A stretch of 64,000 nt of DNA. Origin: Evernia prunastri. Taxonomy: Eukaryota; Ascomycota; Lecanoromycetes; Lecanorales; Parmeliaceae. Position numbers and translations under genes: made by a program. The DNA lies in the NCBI GenBank assembly GCA_003184365.1, contig NKYR01000113.1, forward strand, positions 62,001 through 126,000. The letters run 5' to 3'. Below, piece after piece: positions 35,874 to 48,130 of the stretch (the stretch's first letter is position 1; each line of letters starts with the position of its first letter). Below the pieces are notes generated by a model. It saw only the letters and a list, made by a program, of their open reading frames with translations. It was not told the DNA's origin and did not search any database.

Positions 35874-38800
35874 CTACCGATCTGTTCTATCTGTGGCTGC
35901 TTCGGCAAGGCTATTCTGGCGCTGTATTTCGTCCCTGCGTGCTCGCAGTTGTTCACCAAGCCTAGGCTTAACATGTTTTAACTTGGGCGCCATGTCTAGT
36001 AAGAGATCGTAGGTCTCCAAGTGTAAATTCACGGACAAATCTTGCCCACTTTCTTCCACAGATTTAAGGCGCCGCAGGAGCGTGATGTATTGTTGTCGCC
36101 ACGATGTGAATGCTTCTTCGCTCAACTTGGTAGTATTCAATGGGGCCAAAGCCTTGGCAGCTTCGTCACAGCTGTCTCGAAGATTCACCATATCTCGAAA
36201 GTGTTGAGGCACCTCTCCCAACCTATTCGTAATATTGAACTCTTTGGAAATTTGATCCTCCGTGGTTTGGGCGGTGTGCGTAGCATCGCTTGAGCTAGAC
36301 ACGCTGCTTTGGTCATTGAAAAGATCCCCCAATGTCTCCTTAACGGTGCTGACCCAGCTTCTTAATTCTTGAGATTCGAGGAGCTCGTCGAATCCGACCC
36401 TAAAGCGCGCAGCGATATCGCAAGCATTTTGTAGGAACGGTTGCAGACTGAGAGACTCCACCTTCTGACCTCGAGCGTAGGAGCCGTGACATAGAATAAT
36501 GATCTGACGGATCCAGCGCACCCGCCCTTCATGTCCAACTCCTTGCTGGATGCATTCGAGCCAGAGTGGGTGGATCTGCAATGGAGTTGACACATCGGGC
36601 CGAACGCCAATCGACACATTCTCCAACTCGGCGAGGATCTCCCCTTGGCCTTTCAGTCTGCTCGCGAAGAGGTCGTAATCAGGAAGGATGGCCTGTAACT
36701 CATTGAGCCACGGGCGTTCCAGGCCAAGAAATACTCGGAAATTCAATGCCTGGGTTTTGCCACAGAGGAATGCCAACAACTCCAGAAGTCTTGTGGCCTC
36801 TATCTGGTGTCGATGGATTCTTTCCATTGAGATCGCAAATGTCTCCTTGAGAGATAGGCCTATGGTTGTTGGCTTGTATTCGAGGAATCGTAACCTGGAT
36901 TCCCACTCTGGTCCGTTGAACATCTCGAGGAAGGCACGTGCAGAAGACTCCGTTTCCCGAGACTTCGTTTCCTGAGCAAGCACATGGAATATGTAAAGTA
37001 TTGCTCGACAGGCTCCCAACGGGTGCCCATGAACGACTCGTGCTATGGCTTTCAGGTTTTCTTTTGATATCTCAGCGCTGGGATACACACCTCCGCTTCT
37101 GTGCATGGTGTTAATCATCAGCAAAGCCATTTCATCATCTTTCATGGTTGGGATGTAGTAACTTTGTGAGTCTCGACCCAAGCTTCCAATGAGGTTGGGA
37201 TCTCTCGTCGAGTACAAAATGACTTGCGCCTCGCGAGGAAGCGCAGCCCTGATCAAGGTCTCGCCTTTGTGCCCGTCCAGATCATCAACGATGAACAGAC
37301 TAGCTTGATTGGAGGGATGCCCTAGCCAAGTTTTGAATGCGCGGACTCTCTCGGCCGGCTCATAGGAGCGCCATAAAGCTGCTAGATCGGAGTGAGGAAA
37401 CCGTATTGATAGTAAGTCCTGACCTATCGACATAGCAATCTCGAGAAATGTACGCTCTAGAGATTTAAGGTCTTCAGTTTCTATAAAGAAAATGTTACAC
37501 ACGTTTCTGAATTTGAATGCTACTTCCAGTAGAATTTCAGTCTTTCTGCAGAGTGAGTCAGCCTCTGGACAATCCTTTTGAGCGTATGCTTTGTACATAG
37601 TCAAGACGGATGACGTCAACAAAGACCAGCCTGGGCAATAGACCAGCTGAGGTCATCCATATACAAACACGTATTAGGGAGGATGTCTATCGTCGGTGGA
37701 TACGAGAAAAAGAGTATGAGTAAAAAGAGAAATGATCTCACCATATCCCTCCAATACCGGTCAAAGCGATAAGTCTGGGGGAACTCTGATGTAGCAGATC
37801 TTGTACTTGAAGTGACTTCATAATTCCTCAAGCGTGTTGACGCGGCCAACGAGTTGGCTGGTGGTTCGCAAGTTAGTACCTTCGTACCATTTAGACCGTT
37901 TATCCAGTGGATAACGGGAAGCCACGATGTTTGGACGTCCTGGAATCTTTTGCCAAAAGTTAGATTTTTTCATTGTACAACAGTATCGTCCTACTAATAC
38001 GGAGTCTTGATCATCATGGTCGTACATTTTGTTCTTCATCGGGGCTGTTTAACTCGCTGGTACCACGACAGAGCAATAATGCTCTGATACGCTTCAGTTG
38101 ATCCAAGACAGGCATATAGCCGCCAAACTGGTTGTCGAACTTGCAGACATCATGATGGTCCACCCGAGGAATCTTTTCAGCCACTTGACCGCAGAAGCTG
38201 GCTGACGCTTGAGTAACGATCTCACGAACCATTAGTTTGTAGGCATGCCACTCAGATTCAGAGGACATACCATTCGATTCCCTCCGGCGATCCGCGTTCT
38301 GTCACTCTCGCAAAAGCAGTGAAACGGCGGCTTCGGTACCATCGCAGCGAAGTTTTCTGCGCTATCGACTGCTGCATGGTTGAAGGACCGGAGCTCGTCG
38401 ATAACCTCGTGAGACCGAACACCGATGGTAACTTCGCTAAGATTGACAAGAGGTTTATTCCGGTCGGCTTGAATGGTCCCAGAATGGGGGGTGCTAAAGA
38501 ATATGAGACCACAATCTTCGAGCTTTATGCCGTTGAATTTGGCTGCTTGCGTATTCAATCGCCACATGGCTTCGCGTCCTACAAGCCCCCCCTTTGGGAT
38601 TATAAGTCATGGAAGACTGTTGGTGGATAGATCTCACCAAAGAATGACAAATAAATATCATAGACCTTGCTCGTTCTTCTGGCTCAGTCCTCACGTATCC
38701 GACCTGTCTCAACAACTCATCTGCCCAGTCCCTTATCCGGTCACTGCTCTTCCTATTGATGAGGGTGGAATCGTAACCGAATGTCATAATTCGGCTCCGC

Positions 38801-39307
38801 TCGAAAGGAGTACTGCCCGGCAAGAGGTCTCTGAGCCACATTTTCGACGATCCTATCCAGGTATCGCAAGCATTGCCACCAAGTCCGTGGACTGCGCAGA
38901 TACTATGTATGAATAAAACGGTTAGAACATGAGATGTTTATAGAAAAGAATGACCAAAAGATCGCTCACTCTATATCTATACTATCTGGAGCGCTTAGTA
39001 TGGTCATCCCGGCGAATTCGTCATCGATCTCCCAGCTTAGATGATCATCCTTTAACTTCTTGATAGCTGGTTTCTTCATGTCTGCGGATGCTAATGATAT
39101 TGTGCTGGTCATGCTGGTGTTCTGTTTGGCCAAGGAGCAAATAGGCAGGTCAGGAGTCGATGAAGCGGACGACGCGGGCAATTTCAGGTTTAGACGGCGG
39201 CTTTTTGAGGAGCCAACGGAATTGATGGCGACTTGAAGCTCAATGAGGGATACTTCTCGCGCGATGTCTCGGACTCGAAGCGTGCGTTTAGTCTTCGTTG
39301 GCGCCAT
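35874..39307 (-). pseudogene. NLR/STAND-like protein: alpha/beta-hydrolase, NB-ARC, helical C-terminus; P-loop disrupted
   Basis: Clear exons are 39307-38970, 38902-38638, 38591-38271, 38220 to about 38042, and 37545-35874. After a basic N-terminus (MAPTKTKRTLRVRDI), residues about 113-330 form a lipase-like alpha/beta hydrolase. It has AVHGLGGNACDTW and the nucleophile elbow ICHSLGG (split by an intron), ending with DHHDVCKFDN. The C-terminal exon has the NB-ARC core (SLFIVDDLDG, VILYSTRD, GHPLGACRAIL) and a helical tail. In between, the NB-ARC start LVGRVNTLEEL is followed at once by TGA. KSLQ...LIALTGIGGI resumes in another frame. The last P-loop codon, split by the intron before KTEI, would read TGA. 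The gene is therefore probably inactive, or the sequence has errors here. Exon borders in 37818-38040 are unresolved. The C-terminal 557 codons remain open. Confidence 0.72.
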
Positions 39308-40065
39308 GATAGGGTTTGTGCAGAGATAGATGCCAGTCGGTACGGGCAAACGATGGAGATAAAGTATGTCCCCAAGGTGGGATGGATGACAAGGCTGCAG
39401 CCTGGTTGCAGTTACTCGGATGAGCGTCGACGGTCTAGATCGTCGATCGTTTCCCCGCGACAATTTTCCACTTCTAATGCTGCATCCCCCTCTTCTGATG
39501 CAGACCACACTGCGTACATGCCATGTCGATTAGCAAGCCGGCGGCATATGGATGAGTGGCCATGTCCTCTTTGAGTTCTGTGGTTTTAATTCACTAGAAG
39601 GTACCTCTGGACGTAACTTGAAAACTACGAGGCTGCGTACGCTGAGTACTCCAATACTTCGGGCTAAGGTCTTCGCTCGGTGTCGGCACAGAAAGGGTTG
39701 GCGGAGGCGGTCAATCGGGTACCCCCAACTTTTCACTGCAACCTCAGCCGAGCTGAAGCCGGGCGTAAACTCCAGCCCCACCACGTCTAAGTACATCTCG
39801 ATTGCTGCGCTTATGTCTTCGTTATCTGAGATCGTTAATGTCCCGCCGTTAGACCAAGTCAGTCAATCAAATGTATTTCGTAACTCTTTTCAAATAGAAA
39901 GTAAATTCACCCAGGACCTCTCCTCCAAAGTTATTCTTTGTCAAGAATTTAAGATATTAAAGCTAAGAGTTGTTGACGTGAAGAACCCTTTTCGTGAAAG
40001 TCGTAGGTTAAGCGCCACGTAGGTTGTTCCGCACTAAGAGGTCTGGCTATATTCTCTCCACCACA
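39308..40065. promoter_or_regulatory. Divergent intergenic region between the NLR-like gene and the interrupted 1,022-codon gene
   Basis: These 758 bases must hold both promoters. They include the second copy of the dispersed repeat at 39365-39518, only about 60 bases upstream of the NLR-like start codon. Frames on both strands at 39530-40022 have no family features and are not called. Confidence 0.45.
39365..39518 (+). repeat. Dispersed repeat, copy 2 (pair with 5429-5581)
   Basis: About 154 bp matching 5429-5581 with mainly C/T and G/A differences. Its position just upstream of the NLR-like gene means it probably forms part of that gene's promoter or 5' UTR. The copy here is the more C/G-rich of the two, so it may be nearer the ancestral sequence. 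Confidence 0.8.
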
Positions 40066-43000
40066 ATGGAGCTTGAAAGACGGACATCAAGTGCATCTAC
40101 CCTGTAAGCGCTGTATGGCTCTAATGGAATGCATATGCCTCACTGACTCATGTGAAACAAGGTCTCTCAGATACAACGGAGATGCTCTCTCGACGGAAGC
40201 GAGCATGACATGCATGATTCTTGCATGCTGCGAATGCGATCGGGTGCCTGCATTCATTTTCGCCCGACCTTACGGTCCTCGAAGACGGTGGAACAATCAT
40301 GGAGAGATAGAATTGGCTGATCCACCTCCTGCTGAAAAGATCCCTCAATGGCCCTTGAACATCTTTGATGCCCCGCCATTGCCAAGCCCTGGCAATGGTA
40401 ATCGTGTGGAAGGCAGTCTCAGGGGCATTATGAGCTCGGCTGCCTTGGGTCTCCCGCTTCAGTTATCACCCCACATCGAGCAATTGTGTCAACGAAGTAT
40501 CATTAGTACCGAGTTCGACGGAAAAACACTCTTCTTCCGAATGCCCAAGTCTACACGAGAAGAGATCTGGGAGCAGACATGGACGCAGGATCGCCTCCTA
40601 CTCTGGTTCGACCTGCTCGAATTGGTTGTATATTCGAGCCCTGATGTCTACGCCGAGGTCTTCTGGAAGAATATAATAAACAGCGTTAAGCCCGTTATCG
40701 ATTCGACCATTGTGCCTTTTCTCTCGATCTTGGAGTGGACTCACCTACAGCAGCACCAGGCTATGTGAGTTCCACTGGTACTGAAGTTTGATGATAAGCC
40801 CTCAGGTATGGATTAGATGTCTGACCCTAGTTGTCACCAGAATCCCGCGCCTACTGTCGTTCCTCTTACATTACTCGATATTTAACGGCTTCAGTGTCGA
40901 CACTAGTGTGTATCTGGCACAAGGTCTTCTGCGGCAAATAGAATCCACTTGCGAACCTGAAGTCAAGAAGACGATCGAGCTTTTATAATTCAAAGAGAAT
41001 CTCTGTTTCTATCTATTACGTCTAAGAGGAAAGGACCGAAAGACCCAAGGTTATCTTAGGGAGACTTTGGTTGAGACCGCAGGATCACATGGCATCCTTG
41101 GAATGCTCATTGCAACGGTATCGAAGTCAAGCCAGACCTTACAACATTCGAACGAAATTATCGCGATTGCACATAGCTGGAGAGGAAGACAGGGTCAGTT
41201 TCAATCTACAATTACGACCTTCGCCCACAATCTCCTTTTCACGGATGAGAGTAGTAGCCAGAGCTCGAGGCTCTCGCATGTCTTGACGGAAGCCGACATG
41301 CAAGTGAAATTTACAATGGCTATGGCAATGATAGAGCGCAACCATTTCACCCAGGCTCACGCATTGCTCACTGCATGTGCGAAAGCTCTCAAGTCTAAGG
41401 GGCCTGTTGACAAGGATCAATATTTTCCAATGATGACCGAACTCGTTAAATGCTGTAACATTCTTGACAAAGCAGAGCAAGGCGAATCCACAGCTTTGGA
41501 GGCCTTACAACATCCAGACTCACATACCGCGTTGCAAGAAGATATATGCTGTATGCACATTGCATTGGCTGACGCTCTTATTGGCCAGTCCAAATATCTT
41601 GAGGCTGACAAGTTGCTACAAAAGGTTCTAGCCAGGGAATATATCTCTAACTATCTCATGATTGTGGCAAGTCTGCGCCTGAATAAAGTCAGACGCAGAC
41701 TTAACGTCGTGGACATTTCAGCGTTCACTCGCAATGGTGCTCTGCTAAAGGTAGTGACCTACGCGAACGAATCAGGTGGTCACATAACAGGTGAATGTCT
41801 TGAGGAATTGTCATGCACTGTCAATTTTGTGCAGCAAAGGACCACCGAGAATGCGAAAGCTGCAGAGGCAATCCTCGAGACTGCTATCGCCGTTGCTGCT
41901 CGACAACCAATTTCCACGAGCCATTGGAGAGCACGCATGCTCCGAGAGCAGACTGCGAACGGGTCAAGGCAACCGAGCCAGGAAGAGCAGCGCTTTTACC
42001 AGTATCCTGCAAAAGGCTCCGTAGGCGCAGGAGTGCCACAGGAGAGCGTGCCTCTCCGCATCCTGCTCGTGGTTGAAGATGTGAAGGCCGATACGGGAGA
42101 CAAGTACGCTCTACAAGCTTCAAACCATCCACTGTTAGCTCTCGAGGAGGTAATTAACTTAATGAGAGCTGAGGGAGATTATGGTAATTCCAAACCCTGA
42201 ATATAGTAGCGTTAACTAATCCTTTGTAGATATTACACTGACAATAATGCCAAGAGCCGATTTATCTTACCACACTTTGGGTTTGTCAACGAACATAGTT
42301 TTTCTACAAATAGTAAGTTCAAATCTGCCGCTGAGTTCTCTCTGTCTTTCTCCGCATCTCACGATAATAGGCAGTCAATTCCGCGGCCAACGTAGCTTTG
42401 ACTCTGCAGAAACGAGGATTTCAAGGCCCAGAGCTTTCTGAGTGGCGTAGTAATGCCAGCTTGGCAGTGTTCCACCACTCGTTAGATTTTGGCACACCCG
42501 AACTTCTCCCAGAGATTATATCTTTGCCCGAAATAAGACATTTTCTAAGATTTGTACACGAAGAGATTCAATACAGCGCGATTCATGGGAAGCTTTTTGG
42601 GTCCTGTATGCTGAGACGTCTGGGTCCCCCACAGTCTTACAGACGTAATCCTTCATATGCCCATTGGAGAGGCAAGAGCCAGACGGATATTCCAACCAAA
42701 AGGCTCTTCTTTACCGCCAATAGCACTGATACTTCTGCTGAATGGCTTCAGCTGGAAACTAATAGGAACGTTGTGCTCCCAGTTGGGGTATTAGACCGCT
42801 TCTCAAAGCTAGCCCCTTCGACGATCAAGCTTGGACGGGTCGTAGAGGACCTAGATTGCCCATTCGAGAGGTACTACGACAGCGAGCTACCATCATTCTC
42901 GGAAGCAGCCGTGAGCAATCAGGGCACATCATCGCTCGAAATCAAGCCCCAGCAAGGCCGTTACTACCCCTATCTTTGGACCAAGGCGATCAATACTCAT

Positions 43001-43427
43001 TGGTCCGTCTGTAGCGATAGAAAGATGGATCCTGTGTTTGAAGACTCTTCTGCGCAAAAATTGTTGATAGAATGGATTTCTAATAAGAAGGTTGCATTTC
43101 TCATAACAGCATATCAGACCTGTGTCGACACCACTATCCAGCACAGCATGACAATTTCTAGTAAGTCTACATACTATCTCTAAACCATGGTTCTGCAAGA
43201 CTGATTCGAAGACAGCGTCCAAGGACTCTCCCATAATTCTCCCCGGCGAGCAAATCTCAGCAATCTGTGCGAGAGAAGTCAAGATCGTACTATCCCCCAG
43301 CGGTGCGACCACTTTAGCTTTCGGCAAGAATTTCTGGAGGGTCTATTGGGGCCTCTCCGATGAAAAAGCAGAAAGCTACGCGCCACCTGGTAGCTCGCAA
43401 ACTGAGAGCTTAGACTTAGTATATTGA
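40066..43427 (+). pseudogene. Fungal protein of unknown family with helical-repeat middle; one in-frame TAA
   Basis: Six exons (40066-40103, 40162-40764, 40841-42183, 42230-42312, 42371-43160, 43216-43427) join in phase into 1,022 codons, interrupted only by TAA at 40986-40988. Coding character clearly continues on both sides (KKTIELL before; FKENLCFYLLRLRGK after). CAA to TAA is the classic RIP change, so recent inactivation is likely. The N-terminus is Cys-rich (MILACCECDRVPAF) and the middle looks like TPR-type helical repeats (HALLTACAKALKSKG, ADKLLQKVLA). The C-terminus (about 640 onward) contains KKVAFLITAYQTCVD, which resembles a fungal module I know only as 'K-x-Y-x-V-T-G'-type proteins of unknown function. 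It is divergent from the NLR-like gene. I do not recognise the overall family. Confidence 0.65.
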
Positions 43428-44440
43428 AATTTGGCTTCCACGGGTCCACAATTTCCAGCCTTCCGACGGTAGTTGCCCTGCCAGGCACAAAATTTTGTAT
43501 GATGAAATGGTCTGCTCCAGGGGGACTTTGGAAATAAATAATGAATCATTCCACAATATCTCGACTGCATATGTTTTCTTCAACACAGTACCACATCCCA
43601 ATGCCACACAAATCAATTACAACAAATGGAATGAAACAGCAGGGCTTACATATGCACCCATTGAAGACGAAGTGATATGTAACACGAATTTGCTATTGTT
43701 GCAAAGCAGATTACGCGTAAATACTAACACAGTTCCGTGCATTGACAAGCTCACGACTAAGATACCAAAACGTGAGCAAAACGTAGTAGCCTCCCCATCG
43801 CCACCAACTTCGCTCTTTTGCAAGAAAGAAACCGGGGCTCAGCCAAGCAGCCACCTTGTCAGCGACATCGGTTCTTTGTCTTATGCCCTCCATGCGTGTG
43901 TATCCAATTCATGATATCTCCAGCAGTCGTTCAAGTAGCCAGCCACTCCTGTCATAGCTTACTCTCTTAGCATTATAAAAAGGCCCCTATGACTTGAGGG
44001 ATTCTCTCATGTGCCTAGTGACATAGCTAGGAACTTATGTTGCGTTATGAACGTCTTGAAAAGCGCCCTCGCTAGTTTTCAGCAATTAGATTTTGGAAGG
44101 GCGATATCACAACAGCATCTACTGATTATCGCAGTAGCCAGGTCCAATAACCTTTGGGGAACGATTCTCGACTTACTCAGCGAAGAAAACAAGCAGCTCC
44201 CTAATGCCCCCGCCGACTGTAGATCCCATTATGAGCTCAGCTGAAGGTATCCCACGGATTGGCGCCTGGGGTCCAAAATGTCTTGGCAGAACATCAAAAA
44301 TTGATTTTTTCGCAGCACAATCGCTACAGTTTAGCTGTGAACTAGTGAGACCGAGATTGAGTGCGAGGCTTTCAGCCGAGACAGGTTTTTTCAGCCGAGA
44401 TTACCTATCTAAGCGAGCTATATATAGTCTATTTACTCAC
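43428..44440. other. Spacer, no supported gene
   Basis: A plus-strand frame at 43495-43914 has moderate length but no recognised features and no splice partners I could find. The section marks the transition from genic DNA to the TpA-rich repeat block. Confidence 0.4.
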
Positions 44441-44552
44441 TGTTTTTGCTTCTCGTATTCTTCTTGTCGTATATCTTCTTCTTCTAATAGAAATATACAG
44501 TCTTTATTTAAACTATTTCATCGATCTCATTAATTCTCTTACTATTTATTAC

Positions 44553-44588
44553 TCTTTCTATCTTTCTTTCTATCTTTCTTTCTATCTT
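44553..44588 (+). repeat. (TTTCTATC)n simple repeat
   Basis: Several near-perfect units of TTTCTATC/TTTCTTTC follow one another at the left edge of the RIP-like block. Confidence 0.75.
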
Positions 44589-44707
44589 ATCGTTTTTCTA
44601 TCTCTCGTTCGTTAGTCTTAATAACTATCGTCAAACGTAAACGTAAGATTATCAAAAAGATTTAAGATAATGCTTCTATTACTTCTTCGAATCTCTCTAT
44701 TATATAT

Positions 44708-44980
44708 TGTAACGGGGTCTAGGCATGCGTGACTGAGCAACTCGTACATTGGTTACTAGATAGACTGAATCCTGAGGAACCCAAGTGGGAATCCTCAGAG
44801 GCAGCATATTTAGCAGGGGAGAGTGCACCCCCATGCCAAGCAAACTTACTATGCGACTGCTATAGCCGCACAGCTGCACCAGAGGGATAGTCTCCCGGAT
44901 CTGGCCTAGATGTATGTTGGATTCCTGGACTTCTGACAGGCCGCCTCATGCCTAGAGACCTCATGGCCCTTACAGTTACT
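44708..44980. mobile_element. Possible solo LTR
   Basis: A 273-bp island of normal composition begins TGTAACGGGG and ends CCCTTACAGTTACT, so the ends form a short imperfect inverted repeat (TGTAAC / GTTAC). It is flanked by TpA-rich DNA on both sides. An LTR left by recombination or a truncated element is the simplest reading. No target-site duplication could be confirmed. Confidence 0.5.
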
Positions 44981-45582
44981 TTAATTTAAAATTATCGATT
45001 AGAGTGAAAATAGACTCTTCGAATTTTATCTTAGTTGACATTTTAATATAACTTTAAGAGAATAATAAATAGTAATATTTAATAATCTTTTATTTTAGAA
45101 AAATAATCGATATCGAGCGAAACTACGAAACGTATAATTAAAAGTTACTTATTATTATAGCGAGGTTTAAACACTGACGTTACTATCTTAAAGAAAGTTT
45201 TCACTCTATAAAAGTACTTATAAATTATAATAATCTTAAGTATTTTATAAAGCTAATTAATTTAAATAAACGACAGATTAGATAAATTATAAAGTTATTA
45301 ATATTTAACTTCTTTATCACGTATAGATCGAGTAAAATAAATTTAATTGACGTATCGTCAAGACGTTTAGATTACAAGAACGAGAATAAATCGATAAATT
45401 AATTATTATCTACGTTATAATAAAAGCTTATATCGATAGAAAGTCTAATAAGTTTTATATTTTCTATTATTCGAATAGTATATAAATAAGATAAGAGATA
45501 TAAGTATATAAGTCGTATCTCTATCGATGAGTATTCTTTTGCAGTAAATAGTCTAAATATAAATATTTAATATTATTTAAAG

Positions 45583-45725
45583 TGTTGAGAAACGAGGTGC
45601 GCAGTAGGCATGTATGAAGAATCTAAGGAGTGTAATAGGTAATGTACACGGTGGAAAGAAAACTCTGATGCCAAGACTATAGGGCTAGACCCTGAAACCA
45701 CTAGGTGCTGAGTGCACTTTCAACA
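45583..45725. mobile_element. Possible small solo LTR
   Basis: A 143-bp island begins TGTTGAGAAACG and ends CACTTTCAACA, giving the inverted terminal pair TGTTGA / TCAACA typical of LTRs. It is surrounded by TpA-rich sequence. Confidence 0.5.
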
Positions 45726-47214
45726 TAAAGGTTAATAAAGAGAAAGAAGTAACTAATTAAAAAATTATTTTTATAAATTTAATAACAGTCGCAATTGAAG
45801 AGACTTATCTTAATACTATATATTCTTCGAAACTTAAAAAATCTTTAACTACGAGAATAGAGAGTTTAAGCGAGACGCTTACTTAGAGTACACGTAACGT
45901 AGTTATTATATAATTTAATTTTATTGCTGAGACTATTAATTGCAAATAACTCGTTTTACGCTTAGTCGCTCAAATTGCGAAGATTAACGAAACGATATAT
46001 AATTCAAATAACAAGTTTATCTTCAAGCTTTTTAAAGCGCTTTAGTTAAAAAACTCTTATATTTAATAGCGAAGAAAAGATTAAGCGTAGAATAAGCGAA
46101 CGAAAGACGTCGAAGCTTAAACGTGAAATAGTTAGAAACTATTAAAACATAATAATAAATTATATATCTCGAAAGAGACTTCTATTCGTGAAGAGCTATT
46201 AAAACGTTATTATAATAATTCTCTTGCAAAACATTTTAAAGTAGATAAGACTTTAAAATTAATAGATCGAAAATACTATTAAAATAGTATTAAGATAGAT
46301 ATGAAATTATATATAAATTTATATAATATCTGTTAAAGAAAAAAGATAAAACGTTATCGTTTTTATAATAAATTAAGTGCGTTTTCTCAATTAAGTAAGT
46401 CGTGAAAAAAAATTATAATAAATTTTATCACGAATCTTTCATCAAGTAGACGTAAAACTATATCTATAATGCGATTCTTATAATTATCGATAGATATATC
46501 AAAATAACTAGATACCTATTGATTGATTGATTGATTGCTTAATACGCCTATCTAGTAAACTACTTTACTAATCAGGGAGTTCCTCGAATATTTGTAGCGC
46601 TGAAGAAACCTTTCGGACAAAAACTTCAACTTATCCTCTCGTGTTATCATTGTTGTCAACTCTTAGTCTTTGACTGTCAAGTTGTTGCCACAAACCACTG
46701 TCACTTCCGTTCTCTTTCAGTCTGCCGCTATTGTTTCCGTGATTGTCTCCTTCTATGCCTTCTTTTTGCTTCCCCTCTTCTCCTTACCCTTTTTCTTGTT
46801 TTTGGTTTCTTTGTCTAGTCCTAGCGGTAATTTGGACCGAGCCAATTGCTCTTGGGCCAGCGAGAATTGATCGAGACGTCCTATTTTGATCATCCATCGT
46901 GCGGCAGCCCGTATTCCGTGCTTCTGTGTCAAGATTTGTCGATAATCTGACGTGCCGACTTGTTCAATGAGTTCTCTTCTCTCTTTCGCCAGTTCCGGGC
47001 AGAACAGTAATATGTGTTTGACCGTCTGTTTTCTCCAGCCGCATGAGCACTCAGCGTTTCGAATACCAGGTACCTTCATTCGATAGAGAAAATCATTGAG
47101 ACCTATCTTCTCGCTTCGAAGTTGTACTGCCATTGAGCTTTCTGCTTTCCTTAGCTTGGAGTGGTAATCGAATCTATTGTCAAAGAGACCGCCTTCCTGA
47201 GCCGGACTTCTAAC

Positions 47215-47215
47215 N
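47215..47215. other. Ambiguous base (N) at a LINE internal join
   Basis: The N separates a reverse-transcriptase fragment from the RNase H part of the same LINE. It is probably a collapsed assembly gap rather than one unknown base. Confidence 0.6.
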
Positions 47216-47313
47216 CAGTGAGAGTCTAATGCGGTCTCCACTGATCGTTTCCTTCTTGCTCCCATCTGTTGTGCTGGCAGCATTTTGTGTTCCTCGGCTA
47301 TATTGTTGAGTCT

Positions 47314-47314
47314 C
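47314..47314. other. Ambiguous base (N) at a LINE internal join
   Basis: The N lies between the ORF1-like part and the reverse-transcriptase fragment of the LINE. It is probably a collapsed assembly gap. Confidence 0.6.
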
Positions 47315-48130
47315 NGCTGCTTCGAGTTCTTTCCTAGCCTCTACACTTTCCATAAGGAGAATGACATCCGCTCGTGCCGTTCTCCGTGCTGCGATAATTG
47401 AATCTGCTGCTGAGCAGCCGCCATTCTTGAACATTGTGACCAGTTGGGAACTTGTCGCTTTTGCCATCTGCGTTCTGATGTTGGCATCGTTGATCCTTAC
47501 TGTCATTTGCTTTGCTTTGGCATTGTTGATCAAGGAAGGGGGAGGAGGGTTTGTCTCTGTATGTCTCGTCGCAGGGGGGGCCTCCCCGCCAACGACCTTT
47601 GCCCAACTCTTAATTGGCTGAGAGCCTGTTGCATCACGTGTCTTGAGGGTCTTTACCTCATTTTCCAGTGTTTCGATTCGTTTCTCTGAGCTGTTGATGT
47701 ATCCTAGTACGGCTCCTAACGCCACGCGGGCAGCTTTCAAGCCATGAGGTGTCATTCGGTGCATCTCCTCCAGTTCCAAAGCTTCCATAGCTTTTATACC
47801 ATCCACTGCTGTCTTTTTCAATGCTTTCGCGTAGTCTCCTACTTCATTGTTGTCTTCCACCGTCCTCTGCGTTGTTGTTGTTGTTGTTGTCGTATCGCGA
47901 CACGTAGAAGGGGCGCGCTCCGCCGCGTCGCCGCTGCCATTTTCGCCGTCGACTGCGACGTCTCCCCTCATTGCTGATTCTCGCCTCTAAGTAGTAAATA
48001 ATATATCTTTTAAGTTAATTAATCGCGCTCTCCGACTTCAATTTCGAGATTCAAAAAAAAAATCATCTTTATATATTAATTCGTAATATATAACATTTCG
48101 AAGATATCGAAAGATTTAAATAATCGTACT

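Larger units (their letters stand above)
46519..47990 (-). mobile_element. Fragments of a Tad-like LINE (non-LTR retrotransposon)
   Basis: On the minus strand the order is ORF1-like protein (47971 to about 47315; a Thr-run, a coiled-coil-like part with IETLENEVKTLKTRD). Then comes a short reverse-transcriptase piece (47313-47216, NNIAEEHKMLPAQQMGARRK). Then follows the RNase H/C-terminal part (to about 46753), with the C-x-C...H...C knuckle in ECSCGWRKQTVKHILLFC. The 3' end is a (TCAA)n tail, seen as TTGATTGATTG at 46519-46537. Pieces are joined by single N bases at 47314 and 47215. A complete element would be several kilobases longer, so most of the reverse transcriptase is missing from the sequence. 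Confidence 0.8.

Noticed and set aside
38220..38290. Apparent frameshift in the hydrolase part of the NLR-like gene
   Set aside because: An intron (38270-38221, GTATGT to GAG, with a CTAAT branch site) restores the frame to IVTQASASF, so no lesion is needed there.
43495..43914. Plus-strand 139-codon frame
   Set aside because: No family features, no splice partners, and it lies in the transition to repeat DNA.
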